From contig NZ_CP140706.1 in the NCBI RefSeq assembly GCF_034555375.1, positions 2,347,001 through 2,411,000 on the forward strand: DNA of 64,000 bases, in the 5' to 3' direction. The first letter of the stretch is position 1, and every line of letters begins with the position of its first letter. The stretch is from Pseudomonas sp. B33.4 (GTDB lineage Bacteria; Pseudomonadota; Gammaproteobacteria; Pseudomonadales; Pseudomonadaceae). The translations under genes and the position numbers were made by a program. The notes beneath the pieces were generated by a model. The model made no database searches. It was not told the origin of the DNA and saw only the letters and a program-made list of their open reading frames with translations. Of this stretch, positions 17,640 to 26,835 are shown piece by piece.

Positions 17640-19340
17640 ATGTTCAGATATGCCAAAGAATTGCTTTTAATTACTTATTTATTGCTTTATGCCGAATATT
17701 ACATAGAGCGGTTAAATGCTATCGGCCTGGGTTTTGCTGTACTTCTTTTTGGCGCGATGTTTTTGGCGCTTACTTTTGCGTTATATCTAACGGCGTATAT
17801 ACGGCAGACTCTCATCCGCCATGCATTCGCATTGGCGATGTTCGCCTCGGCGGTGTTTTTTGATGTTTACACCCGTGTCACAGCGGATTATCTGAGCTAC
17901 AGCAGCTTCGTCTCGCTGGTATATTCCGGCGGCTTCATCCAGGAAGCGGCGTACCAGTACCGAGACGCGATCCTGCGCGGCGCCCTCAGCGGTTTGCTGT
18001 TGCTGTTCGGCATCGGCCTGAAACCACGCCATGGGCTGGCGATTCCCAACGCGTTACGTGTGGCGGCGCCGGTGTGCGGCGTGTTGCTGCTCAGTGCCGT
18101 GCTGTTCTTGCGTGCGGGAGAGGGCGCGCGGGGCTTGCCGATCATGTACACGCCACTGGCCTATCTGAACCTGTTTGCCTATGAGGCACTGCACAACACC
18201 GTCGGCCCACGCGAACCGGTGACACTGGCGCGCACCTCGCAAGCCGTTGGCCACGATATCGTGCTGATCATCGACGAAAGCATTTCCGGCAATTATCTGG
18301 ATATCAACGCGCCGTTCGGCGTGCACAGCAACCTCAAACAGGCGCGTCCCGGCGTCGACATCTTCAATTACGGCTACGCCGCCTCCATCGCCAATTGCAG
18401 CGCCGACACCAACGTGACCCTGCGCTACGGCGGCACCCGCGCCGACTACATGCGCATCAACAGCACGTTGCCGTCGATCTGGCAGTACGCGAAAAAGGCC
18501 GGGCTGCGCACGGTGTACATCGACGCCCAGCGCACCGCCGGCAATCTGCAGAACCTGATGACCGACACCGAGAAAAAGGATATCGACGAATTCGTGCAGT
18601 TCGACCAGACCAGCGTGCGCGATCGCGACATGGCGGCAGCGGCGAAGCTCATCGAGTTGCTCAACGATGACAAACCAGAGCTGGTGGTGATCAACAAGGT
18701 CGGTGCGCACTTCCCGGTGCATGACAAATATCCCGATGCGTTCATGGCCTACCGTCCGACCTTGCCGCGCGGGCAATTCACCGAAGTGGCGGATACCGGC
18801 GAGCGCAACGGTTTCAATGGTCAGCCGGATGATTGGGTGCTGTACCGCAACGCCTACAAGAACACGCTGTTATGGAATGTCGGTGAGTTCTTTGCGCGGG
18901 TGTTCGCCCAAGGCAATCTGAACAATGCGCTGCTGATCTATACCTCTGATCACGGTCAGGATCTGCATGAACGCGGTAATCCGGGATTGAACACCCACTG
19001 CGGCGGTGATCCGGTGGAAGAGGAGGGTCTGGTGCCGTTGGTGGTGATTCAGGGCAGCGCTCTGAAAACGCTGGACTGGCCGGCGCAACTGGCGGCGAAC
19101 AAGGATCGCTCCAGTCACTACAATATCTTTCCGACGCTGTTGCAGTTGATGGGTTATGACCTGGCGGGAATCGAGGCTGTATATGGCAAGCCACTGAGTG
19201 TCGCGACGGCGGACGAGTTCACCTTCAACTACCGCTTCAATGCGCGGCTGGGCGCCAAGCCTGAGTGGAAGCATATTGATCTGGGCAGCATTGTCACGCC
19301 GTCGCAGGCGCCGGCGAGTGTGGCAGTCGGGCAGCCTTAA
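17640..19340 (+). CDS. Inner-membrane sulfatase/phosphoethanolamine-transferase-like protein
   Basis: The 566-residue protein has about four N-terminal membrane helices (residues 5-190), then a periplasmic alkaline-phosphatase-fold domain. HDIVLIIDESISGNYLD supplies the first metal Asp/Glu. CSADTNVTLRYGG holds a candidate nucleophile Thr. IYTSDHGQDLHERG and LNTHCGG supply the late metal ligands. This is the layout of EptA-like phosphoethanolamine transferases and LtaS-like enzymes that modify lipid or glycan at the outer face of the inner membrane. The acceptor is unknown. The ATG at 17640 (MFRYAKELLL) is preferred; the frame extends upstream only through a TTG at 17526. Confidence 0.75.
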   Translation: MFRYAKELLLITYLLLYAEYYIERLNAIGLGFAVLLFGAMFLALTFALYLTAYIRQTLIRHAFALAMFASAVFFDVYTRVTADYLSYSSFVSLVYSGGFIQEAAYQYRDAILRGALSGLLLLFGIGLKPRHGLAIPNALRVAAPVCGVLLLSAVLFLRAGEGARGLPIMYTPLAYLNLFAYEALHNTVGPREPVTLARTSQAVGHDIVLIIDESISGNYLDINAPFGVHSNLKQARPGVDIFNYGYAASIANCSADTNVTLRYGGTRADYMRINSTLPSIWQYAKKAGLRTVYIDAQRTAGNLQNLMTDTEKKDIDEFVQFDQTSVRDRDMAAAAKLIELLNDDKPELVVINKVGAHFPVHDKYPDAFMAYRPTLPRGQFTEVADTGERNGFNGQPDDWVLYRNAYKNTLLWNVGEFFARVFAQGNLNNALLIYTSDHGQDLHERGNPGLNTHCGGDPVEEEGLVPLVVIQGSALKTLDWPAQLAANKDRSSHYNIFPTLLQLMGYDLAGIEAVYGKPLSVATADEFTFNYRFNARLGAKPEWKHIDLGSIVTPSQAPASVAVGQP

Positions 19341-19399
19341 CTCTAACCTTCCCGACCTGAAAATTCTGAGTCGAACTCAGGTCTTGAATAGCATACAAA

Positions 19400-19455
19400 T
19401 CGGCTCCCTTTCCCCCTCGCCCCTCTGGGGGAGAGGGCTGGGGTGAGGGGGTAAG
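19400..19455. repeat. Palindromic CCCTC/GAGGG element (copy 1)
   Basis: A strong inverted repeat built from CCCCTCGCCCC and GGGGTGAGGGG around CTCTGGGGGAGAG lies just past the stop at 19340. It is the same element family as those near 29586-29755 and 62189-62634. It may end transcription from both converging genes. A weak related segment with CTGAGTCGAACTCAGG precedes it at about 19367. Confidence 0.75.
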
Positions 19456-19477
19456 GATCTTGAAGTCACGCAAAAAC

Positions 19478-20500
19478 TCAAATCTTCATACGCTCTTGAG
19501 CTCGATAAACCCCCGGTGCACACCCCAACCATCTTGAACAAGCCCGGTTGAAACTCTGCACATCGCTGTACCCCAACCGGTCAGACACCTCAACCAGCTC
19601 CAACTCTGCGCTCCGCAACAGATCCTCAGCCCGATAACGCCGATACTCATCGAGCAATTCGGAAAAACTCCAGCCCAACGCCTTCAACCGTCGTGCCGCT
19701 GTGCGCTCGATCAAATGCTGTGTCGCGCAGAATTGCTTCCAGTCCGCCGCTGCCAGATCCTCGATCAGGTAATCACTGACTTGCTCCAGCAAGGTCGGTT
19801 CGCTGTTGCGTCGAGTCTGTTCCAGCAGTTCAACCAGCGTCTGCTCCAGCGCCTGATTGCCCGGCGTCAGCGCGGCCACGAACAGTTGCGGATCAAGGCG
19901 AATCGCCGGGTATTTCTGCGCACCCTGCACCGGCGCGCGAAAGGCCTGTTCGTGTTCTTCGCTTCTCGCTGAAACCAGCGCCACGGCCAATACCGGATCA
20001 CGACCCAGACCACTGGCCAGCAACTTGCGTCGCAGCATGCTGCACAGGCTGACCAGAATGTAATCGGCAATGGGCGCTGCGGCGCGCAGGCTGCCGGCTT
20101 CGACCAGGCGCAATTCCACAACGCCGTTTTCGCGCACGATCTGCGCACGAAAATGCCCATTGAAGAAAGGGAAAAACCGTACGAAGTAATCGCAGGCACT
20201 TTCCAGCGACACCGCGACATCGAACAGATAGGTCAAGCCGTTGGTGGCGGTGGAGACGAACCGCCGACCTGCCGCCAGACCGATCAGCGGATCACCGCTT
20301 TGCTCCATGGCAAACGCCCAGAAACGCCGCGACAACACCAGCGGAATACGCATGAACGGTGTGCGCAGGTCAAACAGGCTGCGGTGGAATTGTTCTTCAA
20401 TGGCTTGGCGCGCAATACCACGGGCGAGCAGTTCTTCAATGGCCGGCAACAGGGTCGGCGCGTAAAAGGCATTGGCGGGCGGCTGATTGATTTTTGTCAT
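19478..20500 (-). CDS. AraC-family transcriptional regulator (OruR/ArgR-like, Arabinose_bd N-terminal type)
   Basis: The 340-residue protein has an N-terminal ligand-binding-like half (about residues 20-210). FDLRTPFMRIPLVLSRRFWAFA and DPLIGLAAGRRF are typical of the Arabinose_bd family. The C-terminal two-helix DNA-binding domain (about 240-335) contains FSELLDEYRRYRAEDLL and VSDRLGYSDVQSFNRACSRWLGCAPGVYR. It would be a transcription factor sensing a small molecule. It is divergent from the LysR gene at 20572 with 71 bases between them. Effector and targets are unknown. Confidence 0.85.
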   Translation of the reverse strand: MTKINQPPANAFYAPTLLPAIEELLARGIARQAIEEQFHRSLFDLRTPFMRIPLVLSRRFWAFAMEQSGDPLIGLAAGRRFVSTATNGLTYLFDVAVSLESACDYFVRFFPFFNGHFRAQIVRENGVVELRLVEAGSLRAAAPIADYILVSLCSMLRRKLLASGLGRDPVLAVALVSARSEEHEQAFRAPVQGAQKYPAIRLDPQLFVAALTPGNQALEQTLVELLEQTRRNSEPTLLEQVSDYLIEDLAAADWKQFCATQHLIERTAARRLKALGWSFSELLDEYRRYRAEDLLRSAELELVEVSDRLGYSDVQSFNRACSRWLGCAPGVYRAQERMKI

Positions 20501-20571
20501 GTAGGGCTCACCGCTTGTTTCTGGACACTGGTTAGGCTGGCCGACGTTAAGCGATTTGCCGGAGCAAGACC

Positions 20572-21507
20572 ATGCTTGATTTACGCCAGCTCGACCTCAA
20601 CCTGTTGCTTGCCTTCGACGCGATCTACCAGCAACGCAGCGTCACTCGCGCCGCCGATGTGATGAGCCTGTCGCAACCGGCGATGAGCAATGCACTGCGC
20701 CGATTGCGTGAATTGTGCGGCGATCCGTTGTTCATCAAGAGTCGTTTGGGTGTTACGCCAACGCTGGTGGCGCATCGGCTGGCGGACTATGTGCGTTCAG
20801 CATTGGAGTCGTTGCGCGACGGGCTGCGGATGATTCCGGCGGCGCGGCAGAATGATCCGCTGCTGCGCATCAGTTGTCTGGATTGCCTGCAACCGGTATT
20901 GCTCGATGCGTTGCTCGAAGCGCCGCATGCCGATTGGCAGGTGCGCTACTTCCAGCCGCGTCGGCGCGATGCCTTGCAGGAACTGGCCAGCGGCAAGCTC
21001 GACATCCTGATCGATATCGATCAGCCATTGGCCGGGTTGAGTGGTTTGCATAAACGCACATTGGCCGCGGATCACTACGTGTTTGCTTACGGCGCTGCGT
21101 TGAAGGCGCCGCCGCGCACCTTGCAGGCGTATTTGCAGCAGCCGCAGATTCAGGTGTCGAGCCGGCGCGACGGGCTCAATCCGGTGGATTTGCACCTGGG
21201 CCTCAAAGGCCTGCGCCGCACCATCGCGGTGACCACGCAAAGTACCCTGGCGGCGAAGCTGATGGCTGACCGTCATCCGTTTGGCTTGAGTCTGCCGAGC
21301 CGGGTCGCAATCGCGTTGGGCATGCAACAGGCGCCGCTGCCGCTGGAGGATGCGGTGGAGCTGAAACTGGCGCTGTACATCGAAGCACGCTACCGCTTCG
21401 AGCGCAGCCGCGAGGAGGCGATGCATTGTTTGCTGAACGCCCTTGGCGAAACACCGCAGATCCCGGCGAAAACCCAGCATTTGTGGGAGCGTGCGGGCTC
21501 GCGGTAG
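20572..21507 (+). CDS. LysR-family transcriptional regulator (NodD-like subgroup)
   Basis: The 311-residue protein begins LDLRQLDLNLLLAFDAIYQQRSVTRAADVMSLSQPAMS split over its helix-turn-helix (residues 5-60); the LNLLLAFDAIY form is that of the NodD/LinR/PcpR subgroup. An effector domain spans about 95-295. A GGAG site precedes the ATG. The last residues (HLWERAGSR) are encoded by the left arm of a GTGGGAGC palindromic repeat, so the ancestral C-terminus was probably changed by insertion of the repeat. Its target is not evident. Confidence 0.86.
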   Translation: MLDLRQLDLNLLLAFDAIYQQRSVTRAADVMSLSQPAMSNALRRLRELCGDPLFIKSRLGVTPTLVAHRLADYVRSALESLRDGLRMIPAARQNDPLLRISCLDCLQPVLLDALLEAPHADWQVRYFQPRRRDALQELASGKLDILIDIDQPLAGLSGLHKRTLAADHYVFAYGAALKAPPRTLQAYLQQPQIQVSSRRDGLNPVDLHLGLKGLRRTIAVTTQSTLAAKLMADRHPFGLSLPSRVAIALGMQQAPLPLEDAVELKLALYIEARYRFERSREEAMHCLLNALGETPQIPAKTQHLWERAGSR

Positions 21508-21549
21508 TGGGGGCCGCCCCCGGTTTTCTTTATGCAGGAATGCTCCCAC
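21482..21549. repeat. REP-like inverted repeat TGTGGGAGC/GCTCCCACA
   Basis: TGTGGGAGC (21482-21490) and GCTCCCACA (21541-21549) face each other over about 50 bases rich in GC. The left arm is inside the 3' end of the LysR gene. It lies between two converging LysR genes. Confidence 0.75.
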
Positions 21550-21570
21550 AGGGTTCTGTGTGTGATTGGA

Positions 21571-22494
21571 TTACTGATTGGCCGCGAGCAAGCGTTGGTC
21601 GACGGTGAGGATCGCTTCGACCATGGCCCGCGCCGCCGGGGTCATGGAGTAGCCAACGCGGCTGACGATGCCGTAACCCAGTTGCAGCGCCGGGTCGTTG
21701 CGCGGCACGTCGATGAAGTCGAGCAAGTGGATCAAGCCCTGATCGACCTGTTCGCGCAGTGCTTCGAGCGTCGCCAGACCGATTGCATCGGAACGCAATA
21801 CCACCCGTTGAATCGCATCGAACTGCGCACATTCAACGCTGGGATTGAAGTCCGGCTCGCCCAATATGTCGGCGAGGATCTTGCGAATCATCGGCGGAAT
21901 GCGTGTGCCGACCACCGGGTAATCGAGCAGCGCCCGCAATTTCAATTGCTGTTGACCGGCCAGCGGATGCCCGGCCCGACAGAAAAACCGCCCCGGCCGG
22001 GTACGCAGCAGGTGTACGTGGTATTGCGGATCACCGACAAAATACCGCGCATCGGCGATCAGAAATTCGATCTGCTGCTCTCGTAGCCACAGCGACAATT
22101 GTTGCCAGTCGCCCTGATGAAAACGCGTGCGAATGGCCGGGTGCGCTTGAATGAATTGTGCCAGTGCTTCCGGCACCAGCACCTGCGCTGGATACGGCCC
22201 GCAACCGAATTGCAGTTCGCCGCCGGTGAGGCCGTTGTACTGGGTCAGTTCGTTGTGCAACGCCTGACTGCCGGCGAGCAAGCGCCGCGCATGCTGCAAC
22301 ACCAGTTCGCCTTGGCCAGTGAGGCGAAATTCACGGCTGCTGCGCTCGACCAGTTCGCAGCCGAGATCGCGCTCCAGCGTCTGAATGCTGCGGCTGAACG
22401 CCGGTTGACTGAGGCTGATCGCTTCAGCTGCGCGGCCGAAGTTGCGATAGTCGGCGAGGGCGACAAGGTGGCGAAGCTGGCGTAAATCCATCAT
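21571..22494 (-). CDS. LysR-family transcriptional regulator
   Basis: The 307-residue protein starts MMDLRQLRHLVALADYRNFG with the helix-turn-helix AAEAISLSQPAFSRSIQTLE (residues 18-40). The effector-binding domain (about 95-295) contains LQFGCGPYPAQVLVPEAL and VVGTRIPPMIRKIL. It lies convergent to the LysR gene at 20572 and divergent from the AraC gene at 22588 (93 bases between starts), so it may control that side. LysR regulators of alkylsulfatase (SdsB1) are known, and an alkylsulfatase gene lies about 7 kb away; a link is possible but not shown. Confidence 0.86.
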   Translation of the reverse strand: MMDLRQLRHLVALADYRNFGRAAEAISLSQPAFSRSIQTLERDLGCELVERSSREFRLTGQGELVLQHARRLLAGSQALHNELTQYNGLTGGELQFGCGPYPAQVLVPEALAQFIQAHPAIRTRFHQGDWQQLSLWLREQQIEFLIADARYFVGDPQYHVHLLRTRPGRFFCRAGHPLAGQQQLKLRALLDYPVVGTRIPPMIRKILADILGEPDFNPSVECAQFDAIQRVVLRSDAIGLATLEALREQVDQGLIHLLDFIDVPRNDPALQLGYGIVSRVGYSMTPAARAMVEAILTVDQRLLAANQ

Positions 22495-22587
22495 GCGTCT
22501 CCTGCATTCTGCGGATACTTTTAATGCATTGGATCGATATCACGTTGGCTGGCATAAGTACACGCCTGTCCCTTGGTAATCGTCGCC

Positions 22588-23430
22588 ATGTCTGCATCCA
22601 TGTTCGCTTCCAGCGCCTTCACCCGCACTATTCTCGGCCACGCCGAGCAATCAGGCTTGTGCCCGCAAACCTTGTTGGCACGGGCCGGAATCTGCGCATC
22701 GGCTCTTGACGCTTACGACCAGCAAATCCCTGCGCACGCGGTCGAGAAACTATGGCTTGAATGCGAGCAGGCCGGTGCTGCACCGACGTTCGGCTGTGAA
22801 TTGGTCAACGGTATGGCGACCACGTGCCTGCAAGGTCTGAACATTTTGCTCGACTCGGCGCCGACGTTGCGCACCAGTCTCGATTGCTTTGTGGCGTTTG
22901 CGCCGCGCGTGACCAATTACGTCGCGGTCGAGTTGCAGGCGTCGGGCGACGACGCGCATTTGCACCTGCGTCCGGTGCAGGGCCAGGCCCATCACTTCGG
23001 TCTCGACGCTGCGACGATCACCCTGGTGCGCAACATCGCCCGCCGACTCGGCAAGACGCCCGACGAGGTGTTTGTCAGCGTCACACTGTGCCCAGCACAA
23101 GCCGCCGGAAACTGGCTGCGCAACAACGGTATTCGCGTCGAACAAGGCGCTCATCCGCGTCTGACCCTGAAGCGCTCAACCCTCGAAGAACCACTGCTCG
23201 GCGCCAATCCGTTTCTGCACCAGAGCATGCTCCGTCACTGGCAAACCGAATCCGCTGCGCCCACGCGCAACGACAGTCTGGAGCTGGCGCGGCACTGGCT
23301 GACCGCCGGCGATCAACCGATCGAACGCATCGCTGAACGCCTCGGTTATCGCCAGCCGAGCAACTTCATCCGTGCCTTCCGCAAACAGTTCGGCATCACG
23401 CCGAAGCAGTTCCGGCTCAATCCACTGTAA
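22588..23430 (+). CDS. AraC-family transcriptional regulator
   Basis: The 280-residue protein starts MSASMFASSAFTRTILGHAE. Its N-terminal part (to about 185) is of the OruR-like Arabinose_bd type (LAKAGI-like LLARAGICASALD, then LWLECEQAG). The C-terminal DNA-binding domain has LAHHW-like LARHWLTAGDQPIERIAERLGYRQPSNFIRAFRKQFGITPKQFR. The ATG at 22588 is used instead of a TTG at 22573. It stands directly before the DUF1302/DUF1329/DUF1254 gene set in the same direction, with 98 bases between, so it is the best candidate for the local regulator of that set. Confidence 0.84.
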   Translation: MSASMFASSAFTRTILGHAEQSGLCPQTLLARAGICASALDAYDQQIPAHAVEKLWLECEQAGAAPTFGCELVNGMATTCLQGLNILLDSAPTLRTSLDCFVAFAPRVTNYVAVELQASGDDAHLHLRPVQGQAHHFGLDAATITLVRNIARRLGKTPDEVFVSVTLCPAQAAGNWLRNNGIRVEQGAHPRLTLKRSTLEEPLLGANPFLHQSMLRHWQTESAAPTRNDSLELARHWLTAGDQPIERIAERLGYRQPSNFIRAFRKQFGITPKQFRLNPL

Positions 23431-23528
23431 GCACGCCGATGATTGTTTTTTGTCGGCCATCGCTTGTGTGTCGCGGCTGATGGTTGGGCACCGTGTCTGT
23501 GCTGAGCAAACCTGACCGGAGCCCAATA

Positions 23529-25355
23529 ATGATAAAAACATGCTCGGTCACGCCCCAAGTCCGTCCGCGACTTGCCCGGCGTGGCCACACCTGCACGCAA
23601 CCCCTGACCCTGGCGATCCTCGCCGCACTGTCGAGCCCCGGCTATGCCACCAGTTTTGAACTCAACGAAGACTGGAGCCTGTCGACCAAAACCACGCTGA
23701 CCCTGGGCAGCAGTTGGTCTACGCAAAACCCTGACAAAAGCCTGATGACCCGCGCCAACGCCCTGCAAGCCCAAGGCGTGCGGGCCAACGGCAGCAGCGT
23801 CAGCGCCGATGACAACCGGCTGAACTTCGAGAAGGGCGACCCGATCTCGCAGAACTTCAAGGGCCTGACCGATTTCAGCCTCGATGGGCAGGGGCAGGGC
23901 GCGTTCATTCGCTTCAAATACTGGTACGACACCGCCTATGAAGACGGCAACGGCCGCTTCAAGAAATTCGATGATTCGGGTTGGGATGACCTGTCGAAAT
24001 TCAAGGGTTTCAAGACCCTCGACGCCTATGTCTGGAAGGATTTCCAGATCGCCGATCACCCGTTGAACGTCAAGGTCGGCAATCAGGTGTTGTCGTGGGG
24101 CGAATCGCTGCTGATCCAGAACGGCATCAACGTGATCAACCCGCTCGACGTCTCGGCGTTCAATCGGCCGGGCGTGGAAATCAAGGAAGGCCAGTTACCG
24201 GTGGAAATGGTCTCGTTCAGCTTCGGCCTGTCCGACACGCTCAATCTCGAGGGTTTCTATCAGTACAACTGGCGCCCCAGCGTGCTGGATGGCTGCGGCA
24301 CGTTTTTCGCCTCCAGCGATGCGATCCAAAAGGGCTGCGGGCCGTTGTACCTGAGCCAGGTACAGACTGACCAACAGATGCAGGCCGCCGGTTTGTACGC
24401 TTCCCCGCGTGGCAACGAATCACCGTCGGACAACGGCCAATTCGGTTTCGCGCTGCGCAATATGATCCCGGCGCTGAACGATGCGGAAGCAGCGATCTAC
24501 TACATCAACTATCACTCGCGGCTGCCGTATTTCACCCTCGATGCGCGCAATACCTCGCTGCCCGGGACTTTTCCCGGCGGCGTTCAGGCGCCGAGTTATG
24601 CCGCAGCGTTTCCGGAAAATATTCACCTGTATGGCATCAGCCTCAACGGTGTGGAACCGATCAGCGGCATCTCGCTGGCGGGTGAGTTGAGCTATCGGCC
24701 AAACATGCCGCTGGCGATCAACGCCCCGGACATCAACGTCGCGGTGATCTCCGGGCCGGGTGGCAGTTCCTGGGTCGATCTGCCGCCAGGCTTCAACACC
24801 AATGGCGGCAGTCGCTACGACGGCTGGGTGCGCAAAGGTGTGTGGCAGATGACCGGCTCGGCCACGCAAGCCTTCGACAACATCCTCGGCGCCACGCGCT
24901 TGAGTCTGTTCGGCGAAGCCGGCGTGGTGCACATCGACGACCTTGGCGACGAACGTCTGGGCCGCAACGCCGCGTTCGGCCGCAGTGCCCCGCGCAACGG
25001 CACGGCATGCAACACCGTGGCCTCGGGCGTGACCAATCAGTACTGCACTGACAAGGGATTCGCCAGCGAGTGGTCGTGGGGTTATCGCCTGCGCGCGAGC
25101 CTTGAATACAGCGACGTGTTGCCGGGGATCAACCTGATTCCGGCGGTCAACTGGCGGCATGACGTGTCGGGTTATTCCTACGACCCGCAAGGGCCGTTTC
25201 AGGAAGGTCAGCAAGCCTTGGGCCTGAGCCTGACCGGCGTCTACATGAACGATTACAGCGTCGAACTCGCTTACAACGCCTTCTTCGGTTCGAACGACTA
25301 CAGCACCCTCGACGACCGCGATTTTGCCTCGGTCAGCTTCAAGGCCGACTTCTAA
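23529..25355 (+). CDS. DUF1302 outer-membrane protein
   Basis: The 608-residue protein has a signal peptide that ends near SSPGYATS (about residue 42). The rest is a beta-rich DUF1302 barrel with aromatic ends: FELNEDWSLSTKTTLTLGSSW, DFSLDGQGQGAFIRFKYWYD, VGNQVLSWGESLLIQNGINVINPLD and the C-terminal DRDFASVSFKADF that ends in Phe. Members are thought to be outer-membrane channels for hydrophobic compounds and nearly always sit beside a DUF1329 gene, as here. A GGAG site precedes the ATG at 23529. The exact cargo is unknown. Confidence 0.85.
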   Translation: MIKTCSVTPQVRPRLARRGHTCTQPLTLAILAALSSPGYATSFELNEDWSLSTKTTLTLGSSWSTQNPDKSLMTRANALQAQGVRANGSSVSADDNRLNFEKGDPISQNFKGLTDFSLDGQGQGAFIRFKYWYDTAYEDGNGRFKKFDDSGWDDLSKFKGFKTLDAYVWKDFQIADHPLNVKVGNQVLSWGESLLIQNGINVINPLDVSAFNRPGVEIKEGQLPVEMVSFSFGLSDTLNLEGFYQYNWRPSVLDGCGTFFASSDAIQKGCGPLYLSQVQTDQQMQAAGLYASPRGNESPSDNGQFGFALRNMIPALNDAEAAIYYINYHSRLPYFTLDARNTSLPGTFPGGVQAPSYAAAFPENIHLYGISLNGVEPISGISLAGELSYRPNMPLAINAPDINVAVISGPGGSSWVDLPPGFNTNGGSRYDGWVRKGVWQMTGSATQAFDNILGATRLSLFGEAGVVHIDDLGDERLGRNAAFGRSAPRNGTACNTVASGVTNQYCTDKGFASEWSWGYRLRASLEYSDVLPGINLIPAVNWRHDVSGYSYDPQGPFQEGQQALGLSLTGVYMNDYSVELAYNAFFGSNDYSTLDDRDFASVSFKADF

Positions 25356-25366
25356 GGAGAACCCTT

Positions 25367-26704
25367 ATGCGTATTCAAATGTGTGTATTGGCGCTGGCGT
25401 GCAGCGTCGGTCTGGCGCAAGCCAAAGGTAACGATCCAGCTGCGCTGGGCAAAACACTGACGCCGATGGGCTCGGAGATGGCCGCGAACGCCGACGGCAG
25501 CATTCCGCCGTGGAGCGGGGGGCTGGCGAGCAACGCCGGCACCGTCGACAGCAAGGGCAGCTACAGCGATCCGTATGCGGCGGAAGAACCGCTGTTCACC
25601 GTCACCGCGCAGAATCTGGCGCAGTATCAGAAGTTTCTCAGCCCCGGGCAGATCGCCTTGTTCAAGCGTTACCCGGACAGCTACAAGATGAACGTCTACC
25701 CGACACATCGCAGCGCCAATCTGCCCAAGGATGTGTTGGAGCAGAGCCGCGCCAACGTCGCCAAAACCAGCATGGCCGACGGCGGCAACGGTTTGCACGA
25801 CTATGCGCGCGGCATTCCTTTCCCTCTGCCAACCGAAGGTCTGGAGGTGATGTGGAACCACATGACCCGCTATCGCGGCGGCAGCTATGAGCGCATCAGC
25901 AGTTCGGCGCTGGTGCGCGAAAACGGCGCGACCAGTTATGTGCGCAACCAGTCGCTGATCAACTTCGCCGATACCGTTTCCGGACTGGAGCCGAACGCCA
26001 ACACGTTGTTCCTGTTCAAGAGCCGGGTGCTGGAACCGGCGCGGTTGTCCGGCGAAGCGGTGCTGGTGCACGAGCCTGTCGATCAGGTCGCTGAGCCGCG
26101 TTCGGCCTGGCAATACCTGCCGGGACAACGCCGCGTGCGCCGCGCGCCGATGATTGCCTACGACAACAGCGCCCGTTACAGCAACGGCCTGATCACCGCC
26201 GACAACATCGATGGCTACAACGGCGCGCCGGATCGTTTCGACTGGAAACTGATCGGCAAGCAGGAACTGTTCATCCCCTACAACAGCTACAAGATCGGCA
26301 GTCACGCGCTCAAATACGACGAGGTGATCAAGCCCAGTCACGTCAATCAGGATCTGGCGCGCTACGAGAAACATCGGGTGTGGGTGGTGGAAGCCACGCT
26401 CAAGCCGAACGCCCGGCACATCTACGCCAAACGCCGGTTTTATGTGGACGAAGACAGTTGGCAGATTGCTCAGTCGGATCAATACGACAGCCGTGGCGAG
26501 TTGTGGCGCAGCGGTGAATTGCACGCGATTCAACAGTACGACCATGGCTTCACCTACAACGTGCTGGAGACTTCGTATGACCTGATTGCCGGGCGTTATT
26601 ACGCCGGTGGCCTGGCCAACGAAGAGACCCAGCCGATGCGCGTCGGGTTCGCGGCGAAGACCGACGATTACACGCCGTCGGACTTGCGACGTTGGGCTAA
26701 ATAA
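25367..26704 (+). CDS. DUF1329 periplasmic/outer-membrane lipid-handling protein (LolB-like fold)
   Basis: The 445-residue protein has a signal peptide (MRIQMCVLALACSVGLAQAKG). Typical DUF1329 blocks follow: LGKTLTPMGSEMAANADGSIPPWSGG, NHMTRYRGGS, YLPGQRRVRRAP, PDRFDWKLIGKQELFIPYN and KRRFYVDEDSWQIAQSDQYDSRGELWR. The fold is related to LolA/LolB lipoprotein carriers, so it may carry a hydrophobic compound in the periplasm. The gene starts 11 bases after the DUF1302 stop, with an AAGGAG site inside that gap, so they are an operon. Confidence 0.86.
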   Translation: MRIQMCVLALACSVGLAQAKGNDPAALGKTLTPMGSEMAANADGSIPPWSGGLASNAGTVDSKGSYSDPYAAEEPLFTVTAQNLAQYQKFLSPGQIALFKRYPDSYKMNVYPTHRSANLPKDVLEQSRANVAKTSMADGGNGLHDYARGIPFPLPTEGLEVMWNHMTRYRGGSYERISSSALVRENGATSYVRNQSLINFADTVSGLEPNANTLFLFKSRVLEPARLSGEAVLVHEPVDQVAEPRSAWQYLPGQRRVRRAPMIAYDNSARYSNGLITADNIDGYNGAPDRFDWKLIGKQELFIPYNSYKIGSHALKYDEVIKPSHVNQDLARYEKHRVWVVEATLKPNARHIYAKRRFYVDEDSWQIAQSDQYDSRGELWRSGELHAIQQYDHGFTYNVLETSYDLIAGRYYAGGLANEETQPMRVGFAAKTDDYTPSDLRRWAK

Positions 26705-26725
26705 CCTCTCACCATCACCACAACC

Positions 26726-26810
26726 CCTGTAGGAGCTGCCGAAGGCTGCGATCTTTTGATCTTAAAAAGCCACATCAAAAGATCGCAGCCTTCGGCAGCT
26801 CCTACAGGGA
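26726..26810. repeat. REP pair (BIME) of the CTGTAGGAGCTGCCGAAGG family
   Basis: Two facing copies of a ~35-base unit, almost perfect complements, with an AT-rich loop AAAAAGCCAC. It separates the DUF1329 gene from the first DUF1254 gene and ends only 26 bases before the latter's start. Confidence 0.9.
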
Positions 26811-26835
26811 TTTGTTTTCTGTCTGGAGATTGTTT

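Noticed and set aside
25352..26545. A 397-codon minus-strand frame opposite the DUF1329 gene
   Set aside because: Shadow frame; the plus strand encodes a well-conserved DUF1329 protein with RBS and signal peptide.
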